Shown here: piece by piece, positions 39,583 through 48,749 of the stretch | How positions within the stretch are numbered: position 1 is the stretch's first letter | Layout of the letters: every line of letters begins with the position of its first letter | From: Toxoplasma gondii ME49 | Lineage: Eukaryota; Apicomplexa; Conoidasida; Eucoccidiorida; Sarcocystidae | Length of the DNA stretch: 64,000 nucleotides | Direction: 5' to 3' | NCBI RefSeq assembly: GCF_000006565.2 | Contig: NC_031480.1 | Span: 4,127,529-4,191,528, forward strand | Notes under the pieces: model-generated | What the model was told of the DNA's origin: nothing | The model's database searches: none | Seen by the model: the letters and a program-made list of their open reading frames with translations, nothing else | Program-made: the position numbers and the translations under genes

Positions 39583-40691
39583 TATGACGTGCCATGCATA
39601 TGTCTTTATATTCTATGTCTTTATATTTGTGTACATATACGCGCATGCGTTTCGCAGCTACGGGGTCAACATATATATATATATACATATATACATACAT
39701 ATTATGAACGAATAGGGTGTTACGGAGGAAGCGTGAGAGGTAGGGAATGTCTCTCTGGTGCAGATGGGACGCGTGGTGAAGCAGAGACGACAGAAGAGGA
39801 GAACCATCCGTTTCGCCAGGACGCCAGGACAGCCTCGAGAGAGGAATTGGACGCAAGCGAAGGGCATGACCAAGGTACACCAAAAGTTTCGGAAAATGCC
39901 TCAAAAAACCTCTCCAGATTGAAATCTCCTTCTCTGCACTCACTCAGCGTCACGGTGGGCAGCGGCCCTTCCTCGTCGGCGCCAAGGTGCCCGGGTGTCT
40001 GCGCAGAGAGAGCCGTCTCTTTGCATGCAGGACCTTTTCGCGAGTGGAAGAATGTTTCTTCGCCTGTTCTGCCGAGCAACCAAAGGGATGAAAGCTGAGA
40101 GCTCGCAACGGACGCCGAACCAGGCTCCAAGACAGCAGAGCGAGGGGGGGACGGAACGCCGAGAGACACAGGGGGGACAGGAGGTCCCAGAGAGAAACGA
40201 GAATCTCTCGATGCGGCTGAGAGCACAAATGGAGAGAACGATGGAGAGGCAGAGCGAGAGAACGACGCCGCATGTACTGAGAAGGGCGAGAAGGCAGCCT
40301 GAGATGTTCCATGACGCCTCAGTCCAGAAGGCGTTTTTGCGAGCGAAACGGTGGGGAGGGAAGAGAGGAAAGCTACGCGTCGGCCTCGATGCGACGCGCG
40401 AGAAGAAGACGGCGACGTTCGGAGAAAGGCCGTCTGCATGCGCGGGGCAGACAACAGCTTGGTGGCAGAAGGACAGAAAGCGGCAGCAGGTTTGCGAGGG
40501 ACTCCAGACACCGTCGACATGCGCAGAACCGACAGCGTGAGGAGAAGAAGAGCGCAGACACCACGTCGGGTGAACGTACACCCGAGCGCGGAGACGAGAG
40601 ATACTCTAGGAATGGTGAGGTGAGTCGCCAAGCGAGGTGAGGCTTGGCGGACTGTCGTGTCTAAAGCCAGGGAGGAAGAGGAAGAAGCCAT
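36555..40691 (-). CDS. CPP1/CDF1-like J-like membrane protein, probably apicoplast
   Basis: Exons 40691-39881, 39404-39113, 38778-38626, 38095-37948, 37512-37384 and 36785-36555 join in phase to about 587 residues. The ATG at 40691 is followed by a hydrophobic core (VCALLLLTLSVL) and then a long Ser/Arg/Thr-rich, acid-poor stretch of about 200 residues. This is the bipartite signal plus transit leader used for the apicoplast. Residues about 271-367 form a J-like helical domain (DFYRELGVSPQAPWWEVQQA) without the HPD motif. Three hydrophobic segments follow (GFFVPLALVSL with ITPALTTAFGLAA; TLLWTGGLLLLHAVLGVAG; SVVAAMVILQWWLSAVA), then an acidic Asp-rich tail to the stop. J-like domain without HPD plus C-terminal TM helices is the layout of plant CPP1/CDF1 (DUF3353), a chloroplast holdase for protochlorophyllide reductase. 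The end of exon 1 is ambiguous: a GTGAGT donor at 39943-39938 would drop 21 residues and also keeps phase. An upstream ATG at 40817 is a second possible start. Confidence 0.8.
38105..38143. repeat. 21-bp duplicated unit inside a CPP1-like gene intron
   Basis: The word acgcagtgtacagacacc occurs at 38105-38122 and again at 38126-38143, head to tail with a 21-bp period. It contains the GTGTACAGACACC motif seen elsewhere in the window. Confidence 0.85.
39542..39704. repeat. (TA)n tracts in intron 1 of the CPP1-like gene
   Basis: Two tracts, 39542-39579 and 39671-39704, separated by about 90 bp of mixed sequence. Two more lie in later introns of the same gene (38400-38432 and 37720-37745). Confidence 0.9.
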
Positions 40692-42229
40692 GAAGAATCT
40701 GGATTCCTTTCGCAGCTGACTTGCGGGGCAGCAAGGAGAGAGATACGAAAGGGGAGCCTCAGCAGTGCGAACCACTCTGCTGATACTTCCTCGCAATCGA
40801 TTGCCTTCGCCTTCCATCGTGAGACTCGAAACATGTTTCACCTCCTCCTCCCCCAGCAGCATCTCCGATCTCCATAGAAGCGTCAACGCTCCCTGCTCAT
40901 TTGCTCCTCTTTCTCCGCTCTGTTTTGTATCATGAACGCTTGGGCGTCCTCCTGTTTGCCCTCGTCCCCTTCGACTCCGCATCTGTTTGTTCTCCTTCTT
41001 TTCTTCTCTGTCTTCCCTCTGCCCAGGTCGTCGTGGATGGCCGCTGTCGATGCGCCTTCTGCAGCAACCACAGCGACGTGAGCTTTCGATTTTTTCGCCG
41101 GAAATTACAGCAGTCTGACAGAAAAACTTTAACGAAGAGGACGGGGGTCGCTGAACATACCTTCGCAGCAAAGCAAGGACAAGCGGGAACGCAAGAAACG
41201 AGCGCTGACAAAACAGAGGGAAGGAAAGTCCGGACGCATGCAGCGGAGACCGAGGGACGGCAAGGAGAGCGTTCAAGCCCAGGTCTTCCAGCTGTCGAAC
41301 CGAGTCGATGAACAGGCGGATTCTCTGACAAAGCGCGGTATTGTATCTCGCAAACGACGTTGCATTCGAGTTCCTAAGTTTTCAAGCAGTCGAGAGCCGC
41401 AGCGACAGAAAAAAAAGGCGGAGGAGACAGGGAGAACGACTGGAAGAGATCGATAGAGAAAGAAGTGACAAGCGTGAAGAGATGCGCATGCAATTGACGA
41501 AGAACAAATCACCACAGGGGACGGAGACAGGACGGAAAACAGAGCCAGCAGAAGGGCGCGCGCGCGTTGGCGAAAGGAAGACACCGCAGACTGCTGAAAG
41601 GAGACAAGTGAAAAGCAGAGAGACATTGCACTTGCTCTACTGCGGCGGGAGAGCAGAAAAGGAGAAGAACAAAGACAGGAAGAAGCGGAAAAGAAGAAAA
41701 AAAGTGAAAAATAAAGCAACGGTGTCTTCATGTGGCGGCTGCTTTGCCCTTGCATGCGTTCCAGGCCTGTCGTCTCGGCGCGGCTCTTGTCTCTGCATGC
41801 AGTTGGTTTTTGCATGCGTGAGAAAAACGAGCCTGCTTGAAAACTTTTGCAGAAAACTTCCACACTTCCTCATTTCCTGATCGCTTCCTGGCCAATGCCG
41901 TCTCTTTTTTCCTTGGATCTTCCTTCTCGTCCTGGCCTTTTCTCTGTTTGCAACTCCAACCGATATACACCTCGTTTCTTCGTCTTTCCTGCCTACTTTC
42001 TTTCTCGGTTGCTTCGCTGCCTTCGCCCTCCTCGTTTCCTTCACTCGTTCTTAACTTCCTCCTTTCTGCTTCGTCCTTTTCTTCTGCTTCCTCTCTCTCC
42101 TCTCTGTCTATTCCTCCCCTTGCTCCCTTCTCCAGCGTTACCTTCTGCTCCGCGTCATTCCTTGCTCTCCTCGTTTTTTCCTTCCCTCTCCTCTTTTTTT
42201 CCTTCCCTCTCCTTCTCCTTTCTTTCTCT
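40692..42229. promoter_or_regulatory. Divergent promoter region of the CPP1-like and SRR1 genes
   Basis: The two start codons point away from each other across 1.5 kb, so the region should contain two promoters and 5' UTRs. It holds several TGCATGC words (for example near 41755, 41797 and 41812). The last 200 bases before the SRR1 ATG are strongly pyrimidine-rich, as is common for 5' UTRs here. Long frames in it (such as the upstream extension of the SRR1 frame) follow from that bias. Confidence 0.5.
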
Positions 42230-44836
42230 ATGGAAGACCCTCAGGTGTGGACGTTTGTCGGCTCTCGACGGAGAGGCCGCCGTTTGAAGAACCTCGGCGA
42301 CGGAACAAGCGAGGGATCTCCCTCCTCGCTCGCGCCTCCCGCCGGAAGCGAGAACTTTCCCCCTGCGTCGCCGCCAGTGGTTGCTCCGCCGCGAAGCGAG
42401 GAAGGCTGGAAAGAGGACGCGACTCGGGCAAACCAGAGTGTAAGGAGCACCAGAGACAGACGGCGGCGCCAGGGCCGGAGAGGCGAACGGACTGTCGAGG
42501 AAGTCGAAACTCTCGTCCAAGAAAAAATTCTTGCATGCGCGAAGGAACTGGAACACTCAGAGTTCTGGCGCAGCTGTAAAGACACCCTGGAGCGCGCGAT
42601 CCAGTATTTGCGAATGGCCTCTTCTGAAAACACAGGGACAGCTGCAGGTCGCTCTTCATGTCGGGGAGGCTTCTCTACGTCTTCCGCGGCCTCTTCGTCT
42701 CTCGCTTCTTCAGATTTCTGCATCGCCCCGATTGCCGCGGTTGCGGAGCTCTCTCCGCATGGCTGCTTTGCGTCTTCTCCTCTGTCGTCTTTCCAGCTCG
42801 CGGAGGCGGTTGCGTCCTCGTCGGAGTCTCGTCTCCACGCGGCGTCTTCTGTGGAGGCGCCTCAGAGAAAGGAATCGCTTCCGGGGGCTGCTGCTCACGC
42901 TGCAGAAAGACGCGCGTCACCTCGGGAGATTCCGGTCGAGGACGAAGAGGAGACGACTCTCTGCGAAGCGCGAGTGCCTGTCCAGAACGAAGACAGTGCG
43001 CTCAAGACAGCGGAGACGACGCAGGGCGAGGGAAGGCCATGCGAGAAAGGGGAAGAGAAGCTGAAGGAAGAGCAGACACGGAAGAGACAGGATCCGACGC
43101 TCCAGCAAGAACGCAAAGAACGCGAAGGAGACGGCGCAGAACGAAACTGGCATGGAAAATGTACGTTGATTTGTCTAGGTCTGGGGAGCCCGACGGAGTG
43201 TAGTGACACCGCAAGTTGTCGCTACCAGCTAGGCCTCGCTCTGTTGATCAAGCGCATGCTCAACATTTCTGAAGCTTCCACGTTCATTGCCGATCCGGCC
43301 ATGACTTTGACGGATTTCGCGCTCCTCCAGAGACTGGGATTTTCTCCACAGCCTGTCGTTCCTGGTCGCGTCCTTCCACCCGTTCTCCACCGCGACATTT
43401 CGCGTTTTTTTTCCTGCCCTTGCTCGTCTTCGCGAGAGTCGTTGTCCCCTCCGCTTCCATCCACCTCCCTGGGTGCTTCTTCGGCGTCGGGCGCGCCCTT
43501 CTCGGCTGCGTCCTCAAACGCCTCTACTGTGTCTCTGCCTCTGTCGCCTTCGGCTAGACTGGCTTCTTCGGCTGTCTCGTCTGGAGCGTCCGCGTCGCCT
43601 AACGCGGCTTGCTCGAGCTGGCATTCGCACCGCGAGCTCGCCTCTGCGCCGCGCGACTCGAGGGAGTTGTTCGTTTTTCTCCTGCCGCACTGTGACGCCG
43701 ATCTGTACGGCGCCGTCCTCAGCGAGTACTTTCTGCTGGCTCCATTCTGCGCTTCCTGCCTGCGCCCCGGGTGCCGCGCCTGTGGCCAGTGCATGCAGCG
43801 ATGCCGTGAACCCGGCAGGGAAGGCCATGCCCGAGACAAGGAAGCAAACGAGACAAAGAGCGAAAAGGAAAATGGGCTGGACGCAGATGGACGACAGCCA
43901 GCCGCGCAAGAGGAAAAGGAAAAAGAGGCGACGTGGAGACAGAGGCAAGACGGGGAGACAAAGAGGGAGCCGACGCCGCGTCGAGAGGCATCTGCTGAAC
44001 GGCGTCAGAGGGCAACCGAAGCGGAAACGCGTTTCCAGGCACAAGCGAGGTCGTTCCTTCTCATTGGCAATGCCTTCTCCACCTACACGATGCGAACTCT
44101 GCGCTTCCAGCCTTTCGTCTTCGAGCCTTTTCCACGTTCAGAAGACGAGAAGTCTCACGTAGCTGTGGGGAACAGCAGACGCGAGGAGAAACGCGATAGC
44201 GAAGGAGAAAACACCCAGCTGAAAACGACTGTCGCGGCGCCTCTGAACCCTCGAGGTGTACAGACAGGTGTGCCAGCGACCGCCGAGGGCCGACAAGCAG
44301 AGACCGTTGATGGACACTGGAAGACGAACGAGGAGACGACTCAGAAAGCGAATGCTAGTCAGGGAAAGGAACCGACAGCCGGTGGGGAAGATGCCGTTTC
44401 TTTGCCTTCCTCTTCTTCTCTTTCGTCCTCGTCTTCATCTCCCTGCTCGTCTTCCTCTCGTTCATGTTATGTCTCTTCTTGGTCTTCGACAGTTTCTCTG
44501 CCTTCTTCTTCGTCTTGCTCTTCTTTCGTTTTTCCCCTTTCGTCTTTTTCGCCTTCTTCTTCTGCTTCTTTTTCCTTGTTGTCTCCCCTTCGCTCTGCAC
44601 ACCTCGTCTTTTATTTGCAGGATCGGCTGCGCGAGTGTCGGCTGGACGGCGCTGCCTTTGCTGCTTATCCGCGGGCATTCAACGACTTGGCTGTGATGCA
44701 TGCAGATTTGGAAAAATTCCCTTGTTCCCATTCGTCGTTCTGGGCGGATGTCGCTGCCGAACTCTCTAGAGTTGCTGGAAACGAGACAAATACGAAGCGA
44801 AAACGCCGTGGGAAGCGCGAGGCTTCTCGTAGATGA
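42230..44836 (+). CDS. SRR1-domain protein
   Basis: The frame from ATG 42230 (MEDPQVWTFVGSRRRGRR) to the stop at 44836 is 868 codons; the same frame is open further upstream only through a Ser/Phe-rich pyrimidine tract. The SRR1 signature appears in order, separated by large low-complexity inserts: the N-terminal W-x-V..RRGRR, a helix (FWRSCKDTLERAIQYL), the core ICLGLGS with SCRYQLGLALLIK, FIADPAMTLTDFALLQRLGF, LFVFLLPHCDADLYGAVLSE, SFLLIGNAFSTY and the final AFNDLAV. SRR1/BER1/SRRD proteins act in circadian control in plants, microtubule stability in yeast and haem regulation in animals; the activity is unknown. The pure Ser/Phe tract at about 44400-44620 ends in a good acceptor (tcttttatttgcag before GATCGG), so it may be a retained intron rather than protein. 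An in-phase donor could be CAC/GTAGCT at 44158, but the choice is not settled. Confidence 0.85.
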   Translation: MEDPQVWTFVGSRRRGRRLKNLGDGTSEGSPSSLAPPAGSENFPPASPPVVAPPRSEEGWKEDATRANQSVRSTRDRRRRQGRRGERTVEEVETLVQEKILACAKELEHSEFWRSCKDTLERAIQYLRMASSENTGTAAGRSSCRGGFSTSSAASSSLASSDFCIAPIAAVAELSPHGCFASSPLSSFQLAEAVASSSESRLHAASSVEAPQRKESLPGAAAHAAERRASPREIPVEDEEETTLCEARVPVQNEDSALKTAETTQGEGRPCEKGEEKLKEEQTRKRQDPTLQQERKEREGDGAERNWHGKCTLICLGLGSPTECSDTASCRYQLGLALLIKRMLNISEASTFIADPAMTLTDFALLQRLGFSPQPVVPGRVLPPVLHRDISRFFSCPCSSSRESLSPPLPSTSLGASSASGAPFSAASSNASTVSLPLSPSARLASSAVSSGASASPNAACSSWHSHRELASAPRDSRELFVFLLPHCDADLYGAVLSEYFLLAPFCASCLRPGCRACGQCMQRCREPGREGHARDKEANETKSEKENGLDADGRQPAAQEEKEKEATWRQRQDGETKREPTPRREASAERRQRATEAETRFQAQARSFLLIGNAFSTYTMRTLRFQPFVFEPFPRSEDEKSHVAVGNSRREEKRDSEGENTQLKTTVAAPLNPRGVQTGVPATAEGRQAETVDGHWKTNEETTQKANASQGKEPTAGGEDAVSLPSSSSLSSSSSSPCSSSSRSCYVSSWSSTVSLPSSSSCSSFVFPLSSFSPSSSASFSLLSPLRSAHLVFYLQDRLRECRLDGAAFAAYPRAFNDLAVMHADLEKFPCSHSSFWADVAAELSRVAGNETNTKRKRRGKREASRR

Positions 44837-45862
44837 TTCTGCGTTTTCGTTAGACCCTGTCCGACTGCTTTGTCTCTGTTGGTTTCTGATCCTCTGTCCA
44901 TCTTCGCTCTCGTTTGTCTTGTTAAGAGTCTCTTGCGCTCCCCAGTTCCTGGGAGGAGGAGACACATGCCCGTGAATTCTTCTGCAGATGCTTATGTATC
45001 TGGGGCTCTGTCAAAGCGCTTCTTCCTTCGGAGGACGGTGGTGCGTTCCACGCTTTCGTCTGTCTTGGCAGAACGCGGCGAAGTCTACGCGGCGGACGAC
45101 AGTTTTTTATTCTGTTTTCTCGCGTTTCCCAGAGCATACAGACAGCTGGTACCTAACCGGGATGCACCACAGACAACGCTGCTGTATCCAATCAGAGACT
45201 TCCGCCTCTCGACAACCGAAACTTAGAGCTCTGCGACCCAGAGACACTCTGTTCTGCGTAGGCAAACGCATCGTTGCACATTCCAACAGGTTTTGGAGTG
45301 TACATACACCTCCCGAGGAGCGGAAACGTACGAGACTCGATTTCTCGCTGGAGATCCTGTTTCTCTTTGTCAACACAGAGGCCCGCCGAGACAGGTCTTT
45401 CTCTGCAGAAAGGCATTTCGTAGGTTTCTACAGTAGCTCAGTACAAGTTGTCTAGTCGCAAGACTTGCACAGATGCCTGAAAAGAGAGCTCGCAGGACGG
45501 CCCGTGGTGTCGCGGGGCCAGCGAGTTGCCTTGTCTACGAGTTTCTCCGTCACACCTTGATCTTTATCTGCGTGCTCGGAACATGAATTCGCCTGATAGA
45601 CTCGGTGCGTCGGACAAGCCTTTCGGTTTCAGAAACATGGTGGAGAAACTGAAAAGCTACAGAATCTGCGAACACAATCCAAGCGTCGGGAGTCGCAGCG
45701 ACGGTCGCGCTGTGAAGAGGGCAGTTGGTGTGTGGCGGCCAAACGCAAGCGCCGACTGGCTGCCGATACAAAGAAACGATCTTGAAACGATTTCCAGTTT
45801 CTTCTTCATATACATATATATATATATATATACGCACATAAATGCATGCGTTTACATATACA

Positions 45863-45903
<41 letters not shown>

Positions 45904-46509
45904 CATGCGCCGTGATTCCAACACAGACGCTGGAAAACGCCTTCCAGACTTCACAGGTTTTGCGCGGAGTCGACAGGGCGAAAGTGGGGAGACCCTGCGC
46001 AAGAATGAAGGAAGAGGAAGGAACTGAGACAGCAAGAAGCAGGAAAGGACAAAGTGTAGAGAACTACGAAGGAGAGTACGTAAAGGAAAGAACAGGAGAA
46101 AGACGACGAGGCGGAGAAAAGACACTGCAGGACAACTTGTGCGACTGGGAATCGACACCCGCCTGACGGCGACACAAAAGGGGAAAGGCAGACGACCTGG
46201 TCTCCTCGCTTCTCTCCTTCGTACCCGCCCGCCCATCTGCCTGCCTTCTGTAGGAAACGAAACGTGGACCGGCATTTAACCGGGGGACTCCTATCTCTCG
46301 AAAAAACCAAGTCGTCACTCGTCCCCAACGCTTCGCAGGTGAACGCGCCCTCTGTCCTCCTTCTCGCGCTCCTGCTCTTGCCGTTCACCTCTCCTACCCT
46401 CCCCCCTCCCCCCCCCTCCCCAGGCGTCGTCTTGCGGCCTGTCTCCCCTGTGAGGCGCGTTAAAAAAAAGGCTCCCTGATTCTCCTCTCTCTCGCACGCG
46501 TTTGGCTGC
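44837..46509. other. Convergent spacer with two (TA)n tracts
   Basis: This lies between the stop of the SRR1 gene and the stop of the next minus-strand gene. It holds (TA)n tracts at 45809-45832 and 45865-45902, and the imperfect palindrome ggagtgtacatacacctcc at 45295-45313. Open frames of 120-155 codons cross it but have no splice or family support. Confidence 0.5.
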
Positions 46510-47286
46510 TCACGCGGGGAGGTCTAAGCGCTTCGCATCGAAGAGTTTCCCCAGTTCTTCCTCGGAAAGACTCTTTCCCCACCGCGCGTGTTTGCCCTCC
46601 TCGAGCGCGAGGAGCTCGCGCGTGGAGTGTATGTCCAGCACGAGCTTGACAAAGCGCGTGAGGCGAAGGTGGAGAATTCGCAGTTCGTTAACTGACCATG
46701 AGTGACCGCCCCCGCTCGGTCGATAGAAGCGACGGAGAAACGCAGGGAGAGACAACAGCCGGCCTTGAGATCGCTCGACTTCTGCGAGGATATCCGCCGC
46801 TGACACATGGAGAGGATCTCGAGCCGCCGCCGACTTCTAGAAAGAGACAAAAAGCAGAGGAAGCGAGACGCAGAGGGCCTGGGGCAGAGCGGCTGCGGAA
46901 CGGCGCCAAAGGACGGAGAGTGAGAACGTTGGGGCATATCGAACTCAGGTCGACTGTGTGTGTCGGAGAAAGAGAGTCGTCGAGGAATGCAGGCAACGCG
47001 ACAAGGGCAGAAGGAGATTGCAGCGGAAAGAAAGTGAGGACGCGCGCAGCACAAGTGGGCAGATGCATAGTCAGCACAAAGGAAAGACGAAGGGGGCGTA
47101 ACAACGGCAATCAAGGAAAACAAGAGGAAAAACCATGGACTGAGGGATCCCGATATCCATGGAGCCTCTACGGATTCTACCTTCTGTTTTCCACGTACAC
47201 AAATGCGCGAGCGTGCTCAGACATGCATGCAGCGGAAGCAAATGTCCAGACTGAAGCCACGTCGCACACACTCATTACATACATAC

Positions 47287-47332
<46 letters not shown>

Positions 47333-47930
47333 GTATATATATGTATATATATATATATATGTATATAGATATATATGTGCATCTGTTTCTCTATTTCCAT
47401 CAGGAGACGTGTATGACCGTTAGAGGCATACGACTACGCTTGTGTAGGTAGACGGAGAAGCACAGGCGAGGTGTACGCGTCCACCGCCGCTTCAGTTGGT
47501 CAGTCGATACAGCGGCGGTCCGCTCCGCGCGTCGCGGGCTGTTCGTCTCAAGGCGAGAGAAACTCTGCAACTGGCGAGAAGAGTCACGACCCCCGGCGAA
47601 GGCAGCCAACGCCTGCCGCGCGGCCCTCAACCTTTCGCGTACCTTCGCCCCGGTGACAGCGCAAACCGCGTCCATCTCCATCACCTGTTGGTGCAGAAGC
47701 GCCAGTGCGTCCTCCATGTGTCGCAGATGTTGTCGCCGCTCTTCACTCGACGGCAGACGCAGCGGCTTCACCGCATCGAGGCGCTGGTCGTCGTTTGGGT
47801 CGAGCGCTTGGCCCAGGCGCAGGTGGCTGAGACAAAGCCGAAGGTGCAAAAAGGCCGCGCCAAGGTTCCAGATATGGTTTCCAACCGCATGGCACACGCA
47901 ACGAGAGAACGGCCTTCAAAGACGCAAACT
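46510..47930 (-). CDS. Unknown helical protein, last two exons (start unresolved)
   Basis: Exon 46836-46510 ends in a stop and exon about 47930-47643 joins it in phase 0 across an intron of 806 bp. The visible part has about 190 residues, leucine- and charge-rich, with clear helices: ERRQHLRHMEDALALLHQQV, DILAEVERSQGRLLSLPAFL, ILHLRLTRFVKLVLDIHST and KSLSEEELGKLFDAKRLDLP. No signal, TM or catalytic motif is seen and no family is recognised. The upstream border of the 47.9 kb exon is uncertain. An acceptor near 47918 (tttgaag) keeps the frame in phase 2, and one or more 5' exons should lie between 47.93 and 48.5 kb. The intron carries a long (TA)n array (47289-47376). Confidence 0.6.
47289..47376. 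repeat. Long interrupted (TA)n array in an intron
   Basis: Nearly 90 bp of TA steps with regular TG interruptions (tatgtatatat), inside the intron of the unknown helical-protein gene. Confidence 0.9.
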
Positions 47931-48410
47931 TGTGAGTAAATGTCTGTTTGTTCTGTGAGCCTGCGCGAGGCGGGGAGACACAGGGAGGGGGCGTGTGTGG
48001 TCGTGAAGAGACATGCTCGGATCTGCATGCACGATGGGCCGATCGTGCGGGCCTGATCACTTCATGACGTTCAACCAGGTGCATGTTTCGAGATGTCTGC
48101 AATCCGTTCTGGAACGTCGAGCCGTCTGAAACGCGTCAGGGGAAACAGAGGAAGACGGCACAAAGGCACACCCCCGACCCACCCCCATGCGCATGCAGGG
48201 CAGACGGACAGACATCCTGCTTCGGTGGGCGAAGCCTGACGCGGCGTTCGCATGCATCGAGACAGAAACAAAAGAGAAACATGAGGGAGCGTGGAACGAT
48301 AAATACACGCACCTTGAAGGACCGTCACAGCTAAATCCAATGCCATGCATGAGTTCTGAAGGTGTAAAACAGCAACTATCTGCATCTCTAGATAGATAGA
48401 TACATACAGA

Positions 48411-48466
48411 GATACATAGATGCTTGCATAGATACATAGATGCTTGCATAGATACATAGATGCATG
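48411..48466. repeat. 20-bp tandem repeat, about 2.5 copies
   Basis: The unit gatacatagatgcttgcata is repeated head to tail just downstream of the bS21-like stop; the last copy diverges into tgcatgcc. Confidence 0.85.
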
Positions 48467-48524
48467 CCTTCGTGTGTGTGTATGAATATAGGTAAGTCTG
48501 TACGTAGATGTTTAGAGACGTTCC

Positions 48525-48749
48525 TTACTGTTTAAGGGAGTATCTGATGACTTCTGTGGCGTATCGGAGATAGAACCACCGGGGATAGTAGGCCTTCTCT
48601 TCGGCTATTCTTGTCCTTTTGACACAAGGTTTTTCGTAGGTCTGGACAAGGAGCGTGAGCTTGTGGACATTGTTTCGTCTCCCCCAGCGTTGCACTGAGG
48701 CAAAGACAGCCGCCGGCGCGGCTCGAAAGACGTGACGGTGACAGGACAT
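48525..48749 (-). CDS. Small bS21-like protein, probably mitochondrial ribosome
   Basis: A 74-codon frame from ATG 48749 to TAA 48525. The first 25 residues are Arg/Ala-rich, free of acidic residues and could be a mitochondrial presequence (HVFRAAPAAVFASVQRWGRR). The core NNVHKLTLLVQTYEKPCVKR followed by TRIAEEKAYYPR resembles bacterial bS21, which has a beta/alpha start and the motif FYEKPTxxRKRxKxxA. Length also fits bS21 (about 70). It appears intronless, but the ATG could lie within a longer exon because the frame is open upstream. The assignment rests on a short motif and needs a profile search; a chance frame is not excluded. Confidence 0.42.
   Translation of the reverse strand: MSCHRHVFRAAPAAVFASVQRWGRRNNVHKLTLLVQTYEKPCVKRTRIAEEKAYYPRWFYLRYATEVIRYSLKQ

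Noticed and set aside
39405..39943. Tyr-Ile repeat peptides read through (TA)n tracts
   Set aside because: These are translations of TA microsatellites inside an intron; the same peptide appears at every TA array on both strands.
44988..45455. 155-codon frame after the SRR1 gene
   Set aside because: Lies in the likely 3' UTR/convergent spacer; composition is random and there is no splice or domain support.
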